The position numbers and the translations under genes were made by a program. From assembly GCF_000373625.1 (NCBI RefSeq), contig NZ_KB891987.1, positions 555,161 through 619,160 of the forward strand: 64,000 bases of DNA, written 5' to 3'. Shown here piece after piece: positions 17,825 through 29,168 of the stretch. The notes beneath the pieces were generated by a model. It ran no database searches. It was not told where the DNA came from and worked only from the letters and a program-made list of their open reading frames with translations. The stretch comes from Streptomyces sp. LaPpAH-108 (lineage in GTDB: Bacteria; Actinomycetota; Actinomycetes; Streptomycetales; Streptomycetaceae). Each line of letters begins with the position of its first letter. The stretch's first letter is position 1.

Positions 17825-18514
17825 TCATGAGGACACGTGCGCGGGCGTACGGTCCCAGTCCTCCGGCAGCGACGGTACCGCCCAGGCGGGGTCGGGCCGC
17901 CAGTGCTGCCAGCCGTCCGCGTACGGCGCTCCCCAGGACCGGATTCCCTCGACCGCCCGCCGGGACGCCTCCCGCACCCGCTCGGCCGTCTCGGCGTCCA
18001 TCAGGCCGTCGCGCTGCGCCTGCGCGAACTCGTCCTCGTCGCGCCAGTGCCAACTGCGGTCCGGGTTCACGGAGATGTCCAGGAAGTGGTCCTCGGAGTC
18101 GACGCCGCCGCTCCAGCGGGCCAGCGGCTCCTCCAGGTTGACGTACCAGTTCTTGAACCGCCAGCCCGGCTCCCAGAACAGCCACACCGACCAGGGCTCG
18201 CCGGGCCGCGCCAGCTTCAGCACCCCGGTGCCGAACCAGCGGTCCCGGCGCACCCCGCGCGGCTTGGTGTAGCGGGACTCCAGCGGCTCCAGATGGACCG
18301 GGGTGCCGTCGGCCAGCACGGGTTTGACGCACTCGGTGCCGGGCGCCAGCCACACCGCGAGCAGGTCGGCGTCGTCCCGGACGACCGTGACGGGCCGGGC
18401 GATGTGGAAACCGGCACCGGCGTTCTCCCGGTACCGCCACAGGATCGGGGTGCCCGCGGCCCAGTACGTCGTCGTGTCCGTTTCCGCTCGTCTCACCGCT
18501 TCGTCGTCCGCCAT
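17825..18514 (-). CDS. DUF402 (FomD-like) protein
   Basis: This 229-residue protein has the DUF402 pattern: WRYRENAGAGFHIARPVTVV, then GVRRDRWFGTGVLKL, then WSVWLFWEPGWRFKNWYVNLEEPLAR and SEDHFLDISV with clustered Trp and Asp residues. Related proteins hydrolyse nucleoside diphosphates or nucleotide-activated intermediates using divalent metal (FomD in fosfomycin biosynthesis). The aromatic-rich barrel and acidic SEDHFLDI segment are consistent with that. The cellular substrate here is unknown. It follows fumC on the minus strand with an 84-bp gap. Confidence 0.8.
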   Translation of the reverse strand: MADDEAVRRAETDTTTYWAAGTPILWRYRENAGAGFHIARPVTVVRDDADLLAVWLAPGTECVKPVLADGTPVHLEPLESRYTKPRGVRRDRWFGTGVLKLARPGEPWSVWLFWEPGWRFKNWYVNLEEPLARWSGGVDSEDHFLDISVNPDRSWHWRDEDEFAQAQRDGLMDAETAERVREASRRAVEGIRSWGAPYADGWQHWRPDPAWAVPSLPEDWDRTPAHVSS

Positions 18515-18598
18515 GGACAGATATTAGGTGCCATGGGCACCCGATGCCGTGGCGTCGGCCACGACCGGGTGCCGGTGGCGGAAATCGGCGGACGCCCG

Positions 18599-19987
18599 TT
18601 ACGGATGTGTCATCCGCAGGACATCCAGCGCCTCGTCGAGCTGGTCCCGCGTCAGCTCCCCGCGCTCCACGTAGCCGCCCTCCAGGACGACCTCCCGGAT
18701 CGTCTTGCGCTCCGCCAGCGAGCGCTTGGCGATCCGCGCGGCCTCCTCGTACCCCAGGTACTTGTTCAGCGGGGTGACGACCGAGGGCGACGACTCGGCG
18801 TACTCGCGGGCGCGTTCGCGGTCGGCGGTGATGCCGTCGATCGTGCGGTCGGCGAGCAGCCGGGAGACGTTGGCGAGCAGCCGCACCGACTCCAGTACGT
18901 TCTTGGCCAGCACCGGGAGCATCACATTCAGCTCGAAGTTCCCGGCCGAGCCTGCCGTGGCGATGGTCGCGTCGTTGCCGATCACCTGGGCCGCGACCAT
19001 CAGGACGGCCTCCGGGACGACCGGGTTGACCTTGCCCGGCATGATCGAGGAACCGGGCTGGAGATCGGGCAGCCGGATCTCGGCGAGGCCGGTGCGCGGG
19101 CCCGACGCCATCCAGCGCAGATCGTTGGCGATCTTCGTCAGTCCGACCGCGATGGTCCGCAACTGGCCGCTGGTCTCCACGATCCCGTCGCGCGCCCCCT
19201 GTGCCTCGAAGTGGTCGCGTGCCTCGGTGAGCGGCAGCCCGGTGGCCCGCGCGACCTCCTCGATCACGGCGGCGGAGAACCCGGGAGGCGTGTTGATCCC
19301 GGTCCCTACGGCCGTCCCGCCCAGCGGCAGCTCCGCGAGGCGGGGCAGGGAGGCACGCAGGCGCTCGACGCCGTAGCGCACCTGGGCCGCGTATCCGCCG
19401 AACTCCTGACCCAGGGTCACGGGGGTCGCGTCCATCAGGTGGGTGCGCCCCGACTTCACCACGTCGGCGAACTCCTCCGCCTTGCGGGTGAGGGCGTCGG
19501 CCAGGTGTTCCAGCGCGGGGATCAGATCGCGGGTGACGGCGGCGGTGGCGGCGATGTGGATCGAGGACGGGAAGACGTCGTTGGACGACTGCGAGGCGTT
19601 GACGTGGTCGTTCGGGTGCACGTCCCGGCCCAGGCGCTCGCTCGCCAGCGTCGCGATCACCTCGTTGGCGTTCATGTTGGACGAGGTGCCGGACCCGGTC
19701 TGGAACACGTCCACGGGGAACTGCTCGTCCCACTTTCCCTCGGCCACCTCCCCGGCGGCCTCCTCGATCGCCTCCGCGACCTCGGGCTCCAGCACCCCGA
19801 GCCCGGCGTTCACCTTCGCCGCCGCCCCCTTGATCCTGCCCAGCGCCTCGATGTGCGCCCGCTCCAGCCGCTGCCCGGACACCGGAAAATTCTCCACGGC
19901 CCGCTGCGTCTGCGCCCGCCACTTGGCGTCCGCCGGGACGCGGACCTCACCCATGGAGTCGTGCTCGATGCGGTAGTCGTCACTCAT
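18599..19987 (-). CDS. fumC: class II fumarate hydratase
   Basis: This 462-residue, iron-independent fumarase interconverts fumarate and malate in the citric acid cycle. The family signature [11 protein letters not shown] is near residue 315. [11 protein letters not shown] and the catalytic-His-containing [18 protein letters not shown] are intact. The ATG at 19987 begins [15 protein letters not shown], the normal N-terminus, so the long open frame upstream is not part of the protein. A class I iron-sulfur fumarase is encoded 2 kb away, so the strain can make both types. Confidence 0.96.
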   Translation of the reverse strand: MSDDYRIEHDSMGEVRVPADAKWRAQTQRAVENFPVSGQRLERAHIEALGRIKGAAAKVNAGLGVLEPEVAEAIEEAAGEVAEGKWDEQFPVDVFQTGSGTSSNMNANEVIATLASERLGRDVHPNDHVNASQSSNDVFPSSIHIAATAAVTRDLIPALEHLADALTRKAEEFADVVKSGRTHLMDATPVTLGQEFGGYAAQVRYGVERLRASLPRLAELPLGGTAVGTGINTPPGFSAAVIEEVARATGLPLTEARDHFEAQGARDGIVETSGQLRTIAVGLTKIANDLRWMASGPRTGLAEIRLPDLQPGSSIMPGKVNPVVPEAVLMVAAQVIGNDATIATAGSAGNFELNVMLPVLAKNVLESVRLLANVSRLLADRTIDGITADRERAREYAESSPSVVTPLNKYLGYEEAARIAKRSLAERKTIREVVLEGGYVERGELTRDQLDEALDVLRMTHP

Positions 19988-20627
19988 GCCTGGTACAGCG
20001 AACGGGGGGTGCGGGATGTTCCTCGCGGGGCGCTGCCGCGCGGGCGGGGCCGGGGGTGTCGTCGGCGGGGGTCGGCTGTGCCTGGTCCGCCTCGGCTTCG
20101 CCTTCGGCGGCGGTCTGTTTCCCACCCGCACCACCCGTGCGGCTTTCGTCGCCGGGTGCGGGTGGCCCCTGCGAGGCGTCCTCGCCGTCGGCGGCCTCGG
20201 GTTCGGCAGTGGCCTTGGCCTTGGCCTGCGGCGCTTCGGCGGGCTCGGGCTGTGGCTGCGAGGGCTCGGGTCTGTGGGCGGGGTGCAGCTGTGGTGGGGG
20301 CTTTCCCGGTGGGTCCGGCGGTGGGACTCGGCTCTGCGGCAGGGGTGCAGCGGTGCTGACGCTGGGCAGCGGGTGGGCTGGACGGTGGGGCCACGACCAG
20401 TGGGCGGGCTCATGGGCAGGAGTGGCCCGGCTCAACGGGTGGGGGCTCGGTGGTGGGAGTGGGGTCCGGGCGGTGGGGGCTTGGCTCGGTGGGCGGGGTC
20501 GGGGCGGCGGTGCCCGGCTCGGCTCGGGTGGGGGATTTGCCGATGAGGGCCGGCGGTGGGGGCTCGGGTCTGTGGGCGAGGTGCAGCTGCTGGCGCTGGG
20601 CAGGGGGTGAACTGGGCTTAGGGACAA
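19980..20627 (-). CDS. possible Pro/Ala/Glu-rich disordered protein (doubtful)
   Basis: A 215-codon minus-strand frame starting TTG 20627 ends 8 bases inside fumC, an overlap typical of real adjacent genes. The N-terminal two thirds is mostly Pro, Ser and Arg, and the last 80 residues are acidic, with many Ala, Glu and Gly. The DNA is a G-rich low-complexity tract in which all frames stay open, so this may be an artefact. No function is suggested. Confidence 0.22.
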   Translation of the reverse strand: MSLSPVHPLPSASSCTSPTDPSPHRRPSSANPPPEPSRAPPPRPRPPSQAPTARTPLPPPSPHPLSRATPAHEPAHWSWPHRPAHPLPSVSTAAPLPQSRVPPPDPPGKPPPQLHPAHRPEPSQPQPEPAEAPQAKAKATAEPEAADGEDASQGPPAPGDESRTGGAGGKQTAAEGEAEADQAQPTPADDTPGPARAAAPREEHPAPPVRCTRHE

Positions 20628-20819
20628 GGGCAGTAGGCGGTTCAGGGGCTGGGGTGCCTGGTTCGATGGGGGGAGATCTGGTGGCGGGGTCCGGCGCCCA
20701 TCACGCCAGGCGCGCTGCCCCGACTCTGCCCACCGGGCGTGACCCCAGCCCCCGGTTCTCCGCTGCCCCGCTCACGGAGCCGAGCCCTCAGCGGGGTGGG
20801 AGTGGGGGGCGGTGGGTGG
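19995..20819. repeat. strongly strand-asymmetric G-rich tract with internal repeats
   Basis: Over about 820 bases the plus strand is extremely rich in G and poor in C and A, unlike the flanking coding DNA. A segment GGGCTCGGGTCTGTGGGCG occurs near 20265 and again near 20562, each time followed by a GGTGCAGCTG variant, and shorter GGCTCGG and GTGGG motifs recur. Runs of G could form G-quadruplexes. Confidence 0.6.
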
Positions 20820-21599
20820 TCAGTGGGAGGAGAAGCCGCCGTCTATGAAGAGGGACTGGCCGGTGATGTAGGCGGAGGAGCGGCTTGCGAGGAAGACGGC
20901 GGCGCCTGCGAAGTCCTCGGGCAGGCCGTTGCGGCCGATGAAGGTGCGGGCGGCCAGGGCTCGTACCGTGTCCGGGTCGGACGACAGGCGGGCGTTGAGC
21001 GGGGTCAGTACGAAGCCCGGGACCAGGGTGTTGCAGGTGACGCCGTACGGCGACCACTCCTCGGCCTGGGAGCGCGCGAGGGATTCCAGCGCGCCCTTGG
21101 AGACGCCGTACGCCCCGGAGTGGGCGAAGGCGCGGTGTGCCTGCTGGGAGCTGACGTGGATGATCCGTCCGAAGCCCCGCTCGGCCATGCCGGGTGCGAA
21201 GCGCTGGCTCAGCAGGTGGGGTGCCTGGAGATTCACGGCCAGGGTGAGGTCCCAGTCGTGCTCGGTCAGCTCGCTCATCGGGGGACGGAGGTTGATCCCG
21301 GCGCAGTTGACGAGGATGTCCGGCTCCCCGAACTCCTTCACGATCTCGTCGGCCGCCGCCCGTACTCCCGCACGGCTGCCGAGGTCGGCGCTCACCCAGG
21401 CCGCCCGGCAGCCGAGCGAGGTGAGCTGCGCGGTCGTCGCCTCCAGCGCCTCCTTGCCCCGCGCGACGACCACCACCGAGGCCCCGGCCCGCGCCAGCGC
21501 CTCGGCGATGCCCCGCCCGATCCCGGAACTCCCTCCGGTCACGACGGCGACGCGGTCGTCGAGGGAGAAGAGCCCGGAGAGGTACGCGGGGGAAGTCAT
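20820..21599 (-). CDS. short-chain dehydrogenase/reductase
   Basis: This 259-residue classical SDR has the cofactor motif TGGSSGIGRG near residue 20, NCAGIN near 97, the catalytic Ser in HVSSQQAH, and Y-x-x-x-K in GAYGVSKGALE. The C-terminal YITGQSLFIDGGFSSH is typical of gluconate- or ketoacyl-reductase-like members. An Arg after the second strand (VVARGKEALE) favours NADP. The substrate is unknown. The ATG at 21599 gives the normal N-terminus. It lies between the two fumarase genes on the same strand, but with gaps too long to argue for one operon. Confidence 0.9.
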   Translation of the reverse strand: MTSPAYLSGLFSLDDRVAVVTGGSSGIGRGIAEALARAGASVVVVARGKEALEATTAQLTSLGCRAAWVSADLGSRAGVRAAADEIVKEFGEPDILVNCAGINLRPPMSELTEHDWDLTLAVNLQAPHLLSQRFAPGMAERGFGRIIHVSSQQAHRAFAHSGAYGVSKGALESLARSQAEEWSPYGVTCNTLVPGFVLTPLNARLSSDPDTVRALAARTFIGRNGLPEDFAGAAVFLASRSSAYITGQSLFIDGGFSSH

Positions 21600-21644
21600 G
21601 CCCCGCACCCTAGGGGCTGGTCCCAACTGCCGCCGCTTCGGGGG

Positions 21645-21795
21645 GCGTCAGCCGACACTCCTCCGGCCTCCGGCCGACGCTCCTCCGGTCGTCAGCCTCC
21701 GGCCGTCAGCCGCCACCCGCAGCCCGTCAGCCTCCAGCCTCCGGCCGTCAGCCGCCACACCCCCAGCTGTCAGCCGACCCCCCGCCCGTCCGGCG
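21645..21795. repeat. imperfect short tandem repeats with CCGGCCGTCAGCC core
   Basis: Upstream of the SDR gene, variants of CTCCGGCCGTCAGCC recur at roughly 20-35-base intervals. The array is degenerate, probably slippage-prone non-coding DNA. Confidence 0.5.
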
Positions 21796-21837
21796 ACACT
21801 CCCCAGCCCCTCTGCTGGGGGGCATCAGCCGCCCCCC

Positions 21838-21945
21838 TCCAGCCCGTCCGGCGTTTGAGGACGAGGCCGTTCAGGCCGAAGCGGGGTCTGGGGCGCGGCC
21901 CCAGCGGGGTCGAAGGGGCGGAGCCCCTGGGGACGGGACGGGTAG
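21838..21945. repeat. dispersed Streptomyces intergenic repeat
   Basis: The stretch with GGCGTTTGAGGACGAG, then GGTCTGGGGCGCGGCCCCAG and GGGGCGGAGCCCC, contains nested palindromes. I recognise it as a family scattered through intergenic DNA of many Streptomyces genomes. It lies just downstream of fumA, where it may also act as a terminator. Confidence 0.7.
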
Positions 21946-21987
21946 GGGCGGCGGGGGCGAGATCCACACCCCGCCGCCCCCGAGGCA

Positions 21988-23658
<1,671 letters not shown>

Positions 23659-23744
23659 CTCAGCCCATTCCTCACTCGACGGACGGGGCCCGCCGACGCT
23701 GGCGAGCCTGTCCAGCGTAGAACCCCCGTCGAAGGGGGCTCTTG

Positions 23745-23763
23745 TGAGGTAAGGCTCACTTGC
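23745..23763. promoter_or_regulatory. possible DmdR/IdeR iron box upstream of the class I fumarase
   Basis: The 19 bases starting TGAGGTAAGGCTCAC match 14 of 19 positions of the actinobacterial iron-box consensus TTAGGTTAGGCTCACCTAA. It lies 87 bases before the fumarase start and 83 bases before the divergent DUF1707 gene. Confidence 0.4.
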
Positions 23764-23845
23764 GACACGCCGGGAGCGCGCGGCGGGTGGGCGACTTATC
23801 CACACCCCCTAGTCGCGATCTATCGCGTTTGGGTACGCTGCCGTC

Positions 23846-24538
23846 GTGGACCTTCACAAGCACGCCCAGACCCCAGGCCCGGAGGCGCGCGTGTCCGAGC
23901 TGCGCGCCTCCGACGCCGACCGCGACCGCGTCACCGACATCCTCCGCGAGGCCCTGGCCGAGGGCCGGCTGACCGCCGAGGAGCACGCCGAGCGCGTCGA
24001 GGGGGTGCTGCACACCAAGACGGTCGGCGAGCTGGATGCCTACATACAGGACCTCCCGGCCGGTCACGAGCGGCGCGGGCCCGTCACCGCCCCGCCGCGC
24101 CCGATGCCGGGCGCGGTCCCGGCCGACGCCGACGCCAGCGTGGTCGCCGTCTTCAGCAGCGCCGTACGCCGGGGCCGCTGGCGCGCGGGGCGCCGGCTGC
24201 ACGCGTTCGCGGTCTTCGGCAGCGTCGAGATCGACCTCAGCGAGGCCGTCTTCGAGTACCAGCAGGTGGTGATCAAGGCGATATCGGTCTTCGGGGACGT
24301 CCAGATCCGCGTCCCGGAGAACGTGTCGCTGCGCGGCACCGGCGGCGGTGTCATGGGCAACTTCGAGGTCAGCACCCGCGACTCGACCGACTCCCAGGCC
24401 CCCGTGATCTACGTGGACGGCTGGGCCGTCATGGGCAATGTCGAGGCCCGGCCCAAGCGTGGCCGCTTCGTGGCGGACATCCTCGACCGGGTCCAGGACA
24501 AGGTCGACCACAAGCTGCGCAAACACCTGGACCGTTGA
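23846..24538 (+). CDS. DUF1707-family protein with beta-helical C-terminus
   Basis: This 230-residue protein has the DUF1707 helical hairpin at residues 16-65 (LRASDADRDRVTDILREALAEGRLTAEEHAERVE). A region with repeated AVFGSVEIDLSEA, SVFGDVQIRVPE and AVMGNVEAR motifs follows, resembling the beta-stranded LiaF-like domain. There is no membrane segment. DUF1707 is common in actinobacteria and its role is not established. The start is GTG 23846, though GTG 23891 (VSELRASD) at the domain edge is possible. Confidence 0.85.
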   Translation: MDLHKHAQTPGPEARVSELRASDADRDRVTDILREALAEGRLTAEEHAERVEGVLHTKTVGELDAYIQDLPAGHERRGPVTAPPRPMPGAVPADADASVVAVFSSAVRRGRWRAGRRLHAFAVFGSVEIDLSEAVFEYQQVVIKAISVFGDVQIRVPENVSLRGTGGGVMGNFEVSTRDSTDSQAPVIYVDGWAVMGNVEARPKRGRFVADILDRVQDKVDHKLRKHLDR

Positions 24539-24714
24539 CGGTCGCGAATTCCGGCACGGTCCACGGAGTCGTCGTCCACCGGCGCCCGGGCGCGAGGGGG
24601 TGTGAACAAGCCGCCGTGCGCCCGGGGTTGGGGACGCAGTGCATAGGCGCGCGCACAGCGGGTAGGGCTTGCTGCATCGTCTCTCGCTCGCGAAGCCGTC
24701 GTCAGGAGTAGACC

Positions 24715-25080
24715 GTGCTGCAACCGCCGCGTTCGTCCCTGCAGGTCGCCGCCGTCCCGGCCCAGCGGTCACCGAAGCGGGACAGGGACCAGGACGCGCC
24801 CTGGCACACCGAGGCGGTGTGCCGGCGTGACGAGGCCACTCTGTTCTTCGCCCCGTCGAAGGAACCCACCGCCGCCCGGCTCTCCCGCGAGGAAGCGGCC
24901 AAGCGCGTCTGTGCCCGCTGCCCGGTCATGGTCGAATGCCGCGAACACGCCCTCCTCCAGCCCGAGCCCTACGGCGTCTGGGGCGGCCTGACAGCAGCCG
25001 AACGCCGAGTGGTCCTGGCCCGCCGCAGGCGCCGCGAGGTGGAACTGAAGAAGACCCCGGCACCGAGGATGGCGGGCTGA
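24715..25080 (+). CDS. WhiB-family iron-sulfur transcription factor
   Basis: This 121-residue protein has the four cluster cysteines C36, C66, C69 and C75 (C-x29-C-x2-C-x5-C), the GVWGG turn near residue 88, and a basic C-terminus (RRVVLARRRRREV) for DNA binding. The start is GTG 24715, with AGGAG 7 bases upstream. Its position between the fumarase/DUF1707 and glpX genes corresponds to the Streptomyces Wbl gene called wblI, but the paralogue assignment is from neighbourhood only. Confidence 0.94.
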   Translation: MLQPPRSSLQVAAVPAQRSPKRDRDQDAPWHTEAVCRRDEATLFFAPSKEPTAARLSREEAAKRVCARCPVMVECREHALLQPEPYGVWGGLTAAERRVVLARRRRREVELKKTPAPRMAG

Positions 25081-25089
25081 GCCGCAGGA

Positions 25090-25175
25090 GCTTTTCGCTT
25101 TTAGGGGCCTCAGCTGCAGGTCTTTTAGGGGCGCGGGGAACTGCGCGACCAGCCACCCGGGACCGGCACCCGCAA
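25090..25175. repeat. dispersed Streptomyces repeat (GGGGCGCGGGGAACTGCGCGA type)
   Basis: TTTTAGGGGC occurs twice (about 25098 and 25123). The second copy continues into GCGGGGAACTGCGCGACCA, a sequence I recognise from many Streptomyces intergenic regions. It lies between convergent whiB and glpX. Confidence 0.7.
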
Positions 25176-25204
25176 ACGCTCCCCGCCCCCCACCTCAGTA
25201 GGCG

Positions 25205-26236
25205 CTACTTGGCCCGATCGAAGTCGATCGCGCTGTACGCCCGAAGCTTGCGCAGCCGATGCTCGGAGTCGATCCTCCGCACCGTCCCCGACTTGGACCG
25301 CATCACGATGGAATCGGTGGTCGCCGTCTCCGACCGATACCGCACCCCCCGCAGCAACTCCCCGTCCGTGATCCCGGTCGCCACGAAGAACACGTTCTCC
25401 CCGTTGACCAGATCCTCGGTCGTGAGCACCCGATCCAGATCGTGCCCCGCCGCGATCGCCCGCTCCCGCTCCGCCTCGTCCTTGGGCCACAGCTTGCCCT
25501 GGATGGTGCCGCCGAGACACTTGACCGCGCAGGCCGAGATGATGCCCTCGGGCGTCCCCCCGATGCCGAGCAGCAGATCGATGCCCGTGCCCTCGCGCAG
25601 CGCCAGGATCGAGCCCGCGACATCGCCGTCGGTGATCAGCTTGATGCGCGCCCCGGTCTCCCGGATCTCCTTGACCAGCTCCTCGTGCCGGGGCCGGTCG
25701 AGCACGACGACGGTGACGTCCTCGGGCGCGCACCCCTTGGCCTTGGCGACCCGGCGGATGTTGACCGCCACGGGCGCGTTGATGTCCACGAAGTCGGCGG
25801 CCTCGGGGCCGGTGACCAGCTTGTCCATGTAGAAGACGGCGGACGGGTCGAACATGGCGCCGCGCTCGGCGGCGGCCAGCACCGCGATCGCGTTCGGCAT
25901 GCCCTTGGCGGTCAGCCGGGTGCCGTCGATCGGGTCGACGGCGATGTCGACCTCGGGCCCGGTGCCGTCACCCACCCGCTCCCCGTTGAACAGCATGGGC
26001 GCCTCGTCCTTCTCGCCCTCGCCGATGACGACGACGCCGTTCATCGACACGGTGGAGACGAGGGTCCGCATGGCACGTACCGCGGCACCGTCGGCGCCGT
26101 TCTTGTCGTCGCGCCCGACCCAGCGGCCCGCGGCCATCGCGGCGGCCTCGGTCACGCGGACCAGTTCCAGGGCGAGGTTGCGGTCGGGGGCCTCGGAGGG
26201 GACATCGAGTTCGGACGGCAGATGATGCTCGGTCAT
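25205..26236 (-). CDS. glpX: class II fructose-1,6-bisphosphatase
   Basis: This 343-residue gluconeogenic enzyme removes the 1-phosphate of fructose-1,6-bisphosphate. Metal-binding motifs are intact: [11 protein letters not shown] near residue 72, [12 protein letters not shown] near 101, and [14 protein letters not shown], which contains catalytic Asp residues, near 200. [20 protein letters not shown] matches the family. Streptomyces rely on this GlpX type. ATG 26236 gives a normal length. Confidence 0.96.
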   Translation of the reverse strand: MTEHHLPSELDVPSEAPDRNLALELVRVTEAAAMAAGRWVGRDDKNGADGAAVRAMRTLVSTVSMNGVVVIGEGEKDEAPMLFNGERVGDGTGPEVDIAVDPIDGTRLTAKGMPNAIAVLAAAERGAMFDPSAVFYMDKLVTGPEAADFVDINAPVAVNIRRVAKAKGCAPEDVTVVVLDRPRHEELVKEIRETGARIKLITDGDVAGSILALREGTGIDLLLGIGGTPEGIISACAVKCLGGTIQGKLWPKDEAERERAIAAGHDLDRVLTTEDLVNGENVFFVATGITDGELLRGVRYRSETATTDSIVMRSKSGTVRRIDSEHRLRKLRAYSAIDFDRAK

Positions 26237-26363
26237 CGGAGCGCACCTTTCTGATACGACGACGGCCGGATGAGGGTTCGATTCCTGACTCTAGCGTCGC
26301 ACCGACAAAATGAGCAGGGGGCCCCACGGATGAGCGCTCGGGGCACCTGCGACCATAGGGGAC

Positions 26364-26897
26364 GTGGCAGGTACGAACGGCAAGCAGAAGACGGTCCGGG
26401 ACATGATCCTTTCCCTGGCCCTCATCGGTATCGCGGCGGCGGTCATCTATGTCTTCGTCCCGCACGACGATCACGCCCCCGATCTCAAACGGGTCGACTA
26501 CACGGTGGAGACGGCCGGTGCCCGCCGTGCGGCGAGCTACCCGGTGGCCGCCCCCGAGGGACTGCCGAGTACCTGGAAAGCGACCTCCGTACGCTTCCAG
26601 GGCGAGGATTCCGACCGCTGGCACCTCGGCTTCCAGGCCCCGGGCGGCCAGTACGTGCAGGTCGAGCAGTCCACGGGCAAGCGCGCCGACGTCATCGACG
26701 AGGCGACCCAGGGCGCCAAGGCGACCAAGCGCACCGAGGAGATCGACGGCCGCACCTGGACCCGGTACACCGGTGGCCGCTACGACGGGCTGGTCCTGGA
26801 GGACACCCCCGGCTCCACGACCGTGGTCGCGGGCACCGCGTCCTTCGACCGGCTGACCGCGATGGCGGCGGCGCTGAAGATGAAGAACGAGAAGTAA
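26364..26897 (+). CDS. DUF4245 membrane-anchored protein
   Basis: This 177-residue protein has a basic N-terminus, one transmembrane helix (ILSLALIGIAAAVIYVFV, about residues 15-32) and an extracytoplasmic beta-rich domain containing LPSTWKATSVRF, GGQYVQVEQSTG and VVAGTASFDRL. DUF4245 is actinobacterial and its function is unknown. The start is GTG 26364. It diverges from glpX. Confidence 0.88.
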   Translation: MAGTNGKQKTVRDMILSLALIGIAAAVIYVFVPHDDHAPDLKRVDYTVETAGARRAASYPVAAPEGLPSTWKATSVRFQGEDSDRWHLGFQAPGGQYVQVEQSTGKRADVIDEATQGAKATKRTEEIDGRTWTRYTGGRYDGLVLEDTPGSTTVVAGTASFDRLTAMAAALKMKNEK

Positions 26898-26907
26898 CCG
26901 CACGCGA

Positions 26908-26938
26908 AAGGGGCCCCGGACGGCATCCGGGGCCCCTT
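26908..26938. terminator. 13-bp hairpin between convergent DUF4245 and nitroreductase genes
   Basis: AAGGGGCCCCGGA (26908-26920) pairs perfectly with TCCGGGGCCCCTT (26926-26938) around a 5-nt loop. Confidence 0.85.
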
Positions 26939-26959
26939 CGCTGTGCGCCGTACGGCCGC

Positions 26960-27550
26960 TCAGACGGTCGTGACGACCTCGTCGTACGCCAGGCGCGGCG
27001 AGCGCGGGTACCAGGCGTCCGGGCCCGGGTGGCCGATGTTCACGACCATCAGCGGGGTGTGGTCGTCGTCCAGGAACTCCTTGCGGACCCCCTCGGAGTC
27101 GAAGCCGGTCATCGGGCCCGCTGCCAGGCCGGCCGCGCGGACGCCGACGAGGAAGTAGGCGGCCTGGAGCGCGGCGTTCATCGCGGCGGAGCGCTCACGG
27201 ACCGGGCGCTCGGCGAAGAACAGGTCCTTGGCCTGCGGGAACGCCGGGAACAGGGTCGGCAGCTCCTCGTGGAACTCGTTGTCCGCCGACAGGATCGCGA
27301 CCAGCGGCGCGGTGGCCGTCTTGGGCTTGTTGCCGTCGGCCATCAGGGCCACCAGGCGCTCGCGGGCCTCGGGGGAGCGGACCAGCGTGATGCGCAGCGG
27401 GGTCTGGTTGAAGGCGGTCGGGCCGAACTTGACCAGGTCGTAGATCGCCCGGACCTGCTCGTCGGTCACCGGCTCGTCGGTGAAGGTGTTCGCGGTGCGG
27501 GCCTCGCGGAACAGCAGGTCCTGGGCGGCCGGGTCGAGAACGAGAGACAT
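26960..27550 (-). CDS. malonic semialdehyde reductase-like nitroreductase (RutE type)
   Basis: This 196-residue flavoenzyme is of the nitroreductase fold. FREARTANTFTDEPV near the N-terminus, KFGPTAFNQTPLRITLVRS for FMN binding and a C-terminal VVNIGHPGPDAWYPRSPRL match the RutE/malonic-semialdehyde-reductase subgroup. No other pyrimidine-degradation genes are nearby, so the physiological substrate is uncertain. Confidence 0.87.
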   Translation of the reverse strand: MSLVLDPAAQDLLFREARTANTFTDEPVTDEQVRAIYDLVKFGPTAFNQTPLRITLVRSPEARERLVALMADGNKPKTATAPLVAILSADNEFHEELPTLFPAFPQAKDLFFAERPVRERSAAMNAALQAAYFLVGVRAAGLAAGPMTGFDSEGVRKEFLDDDHTPLMVVNIGHPGPDAWYPRSPRLAYDEVVTTV

Positions 27551-27695
27551 GCGTGACTTCCTCGGATACGCGTCCGGCCCGAGGTGCCGGGCCGACTGAA
27601 CGGGACGACCCTACGCGAGAGAAGTTAAAGCTTGAACGAAGGGTGCGCGCGCCTGCGAGACGAAGGGCGCGCGCCCGAGAGAGGGTGCGCCCCCG
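27551..27695. other. intergenic with GC-rich inverted repeats
   Basis: GGGTGCGCGCGCC near 27638 can pair with GGCGCGCGCCC near 27665 and further with GGGTGCGCCCCC next to the xseB stop, a likely terminator for the xseA-xseB transcript. Confidence 0.5.
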
Positions 27696-27920
27696 CTACT
27701 CGTCCCCCTCGGCCTCCGCCTCCTCCGCCAGCGCCGCGTCCAGCCGCGCCCGCGCCCCCTCCAGCCAGCGGCGGCACACCTTGGCCAGCTCCTCGCCGCG
27801 CTCCCACAGCGCCAGCGACTCCTCCAGCGTCGTACCACCCGCCTCCAGGCGCCGTACGACCTCGATCAACTCGTCCCGCGCCTGCTCGTACGACAGCGCC
27901 TCGTCCACCTTGCTGGTCAT
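27696..27920 (-). CDS. xseB: exodeoxyribonuclease VII small subunit
   Basis: This 74-residue helical protein has the XseB pattern [40 protein letters not shown]. It forms exonuclease VII with XseA, encoded 9 bases upstream in the same direction. The C-terminus is acidic. Confidence 0.94.
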   Translation of the reverse strand: MTSKVDEALSYEQARDELIEVVRRLEAGGTTLEESLALWERGEELAKVCRRWLEGARARLDAALAEEAEAEGDE

Positions 27921-27929
27921 CCGCCCACC

Positions 27930-29168
27930 CTAAGCATCGCCACCGACATCCCCACCGCCATGGGTATCCACCCGCACCGCGAACTCGCCCGCCGAGACCC
28001 GGGCCCGCAGCGTCTCGCCGTCCGTCACCTCGTCCGGCGCGCGGACCACGTGGCCGTCGGCCCGCTGGAGCACCGCGTACCCCCGGCGGAGCGTCGCGGC
28101 GGGGGAGAGGGCCACCACGCGCGCGTGCGTGTGGGTCAGCTCGGAGTCGGCGCGGTCCAGGAGATGGCCGAGCGTGCGCCTGCCGCGCTCAAGGAGGGCG
28201 TCCACCTGCGCCGACCGCTCGTCCAGCATCCGGTGCGGCTGCTCCATCGAGGGCCGGGCCAGCGCATGCGCGAGCCCCCGCTCCTCGCGCTCCAGGACCG
28301 CGCGCACACAGCGCCGCCCCCGGTCGCGCAGCATCCGCACCCGCTCGGACTCCTCACCCACGTCCGGGACGACCTTCTTGGCCGCGTCCGTCGGCGTGGA
28401 CGCCCGTAGATCGGCCACCAGGTCGAGCAGCGGGCTGTCCGGCTCGTGCCCGATGGCCGAGACGACCGGCGTACGGCACGCGGACACCGCCCGCACCAGC
28501 TCCTCGTCGGAGAACGGCAGCAGATCCTCCACGCTGCCGCCGCCCCGGGCCACCACGATGACGTCCACCTCGTCCATCGCGTCCAGCTCCTTGACCGCCT
28601 GGACGACCTGCGGCACCGCGTGCACCCCCTGCACCGGCACATTGCGCACCTCGAAGCGGACCGCGGGCCAGCGGTGCCGGGCGTTCTCCAGCACGTCCCG
28701 CTCCGCCGCCGAGGCCCGCCCGCACACCAGGCCGATCAGCTGGGGCAGGAACGGCAGCGGCTTCTTGCGGTCGGCCGCGAACAGCCCCTCGGCCGCCAGC
28801 GACTTCTTCAGCCGCTCAAGCCGGGCCAGCAGCTCCCCCACGCCCACGGGCCGTATCTCGGCGGCGCGCAGCGAGAGCTGCCCGCGCGGGGCGTACCACT
28901 CCGGCTTGGCCAGGACCACGACCCGCGCGCCCTCGCCGACCACGTCCGCGACCGCGTCGAACACCTGGCGGTAGCACGTCACGCTCACCGAGATGTCGTG
29001 CGAGGGGTCGCGCAGGGTCAGGAAGACCACCCCGGCCCCCGGACGCCGCGACAACTGCGTGATCTGCCCCTCGACCCACACCGCGCCGAGCCGGTCGATC
29101 CAGCCGCCGATCAGCCGGGAGACGTCACCGACGGGCAGCGGGGCTTCGGGGGACGTGTTCACAGCCAT
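27930..29168 (-). CDS. xseA: exodeoxyribonuclease VII large subunit
   Basis: This 412-residue catalytic subunit degrades single-stranded DNA. An N-terminal OB-fold ([25 protein letters not shown]) is followed by the catalytic domain with [26 protein letters not shown] and [27 protein letters not shown], which carries the family's conserved Asp and Gly residues. A coiled-coil region then leads to the C-terminal [14 protein letters not shown]. Length is normal for actinobacteria. Confidence 0.95.
   Translation of the reverse strand: MAVNTSPEAPLPVGDVSRLIGGWIDRLGAVWVEGQITQLSRRPGAGVVFLTLRDPSHDISVSVTCYRQVFDAVADVVGEGARVVVLAKPEWYAPRGQLSLRAAEIRPVGVGELLARLERLKKSLAAEGLFAADRKKPLPFLPQLIGLVCGRASAAERDVLENARHRWPAVRFEVRNVPVQGVHAVPQVVQAVKELDAMDEVDVIVVARGGGSVEDLLPFSDEELVRAVSACRTPVVSAIGHEPDSPLLDLVADLRASTPTDAAKKVVPDVGEESERVRMLRDRGRRCVRAVLEREERGLAHALARPSMEQPHRMLDERSAQVDALLERGRRTLGHLLDRADSELTHTHARVVALSPAATLRRGYAVLQRADGHVVRAPDEVTDGETLRARVSAGEFAVRVDTHGGGDVGGDA

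Noticed and set aside
21649-21790. A CRISPR array, because short units recur
   Set aside because: Units and spacings are irregular and there are no unique spacers of constant size; it is degenerate tandem DNA.
26270-26290. GGTTCGATTCC resembling a tRNA T-arm before DUF4245
   Set aside because: No acceptor, D or anticodon stems can be formed around it.
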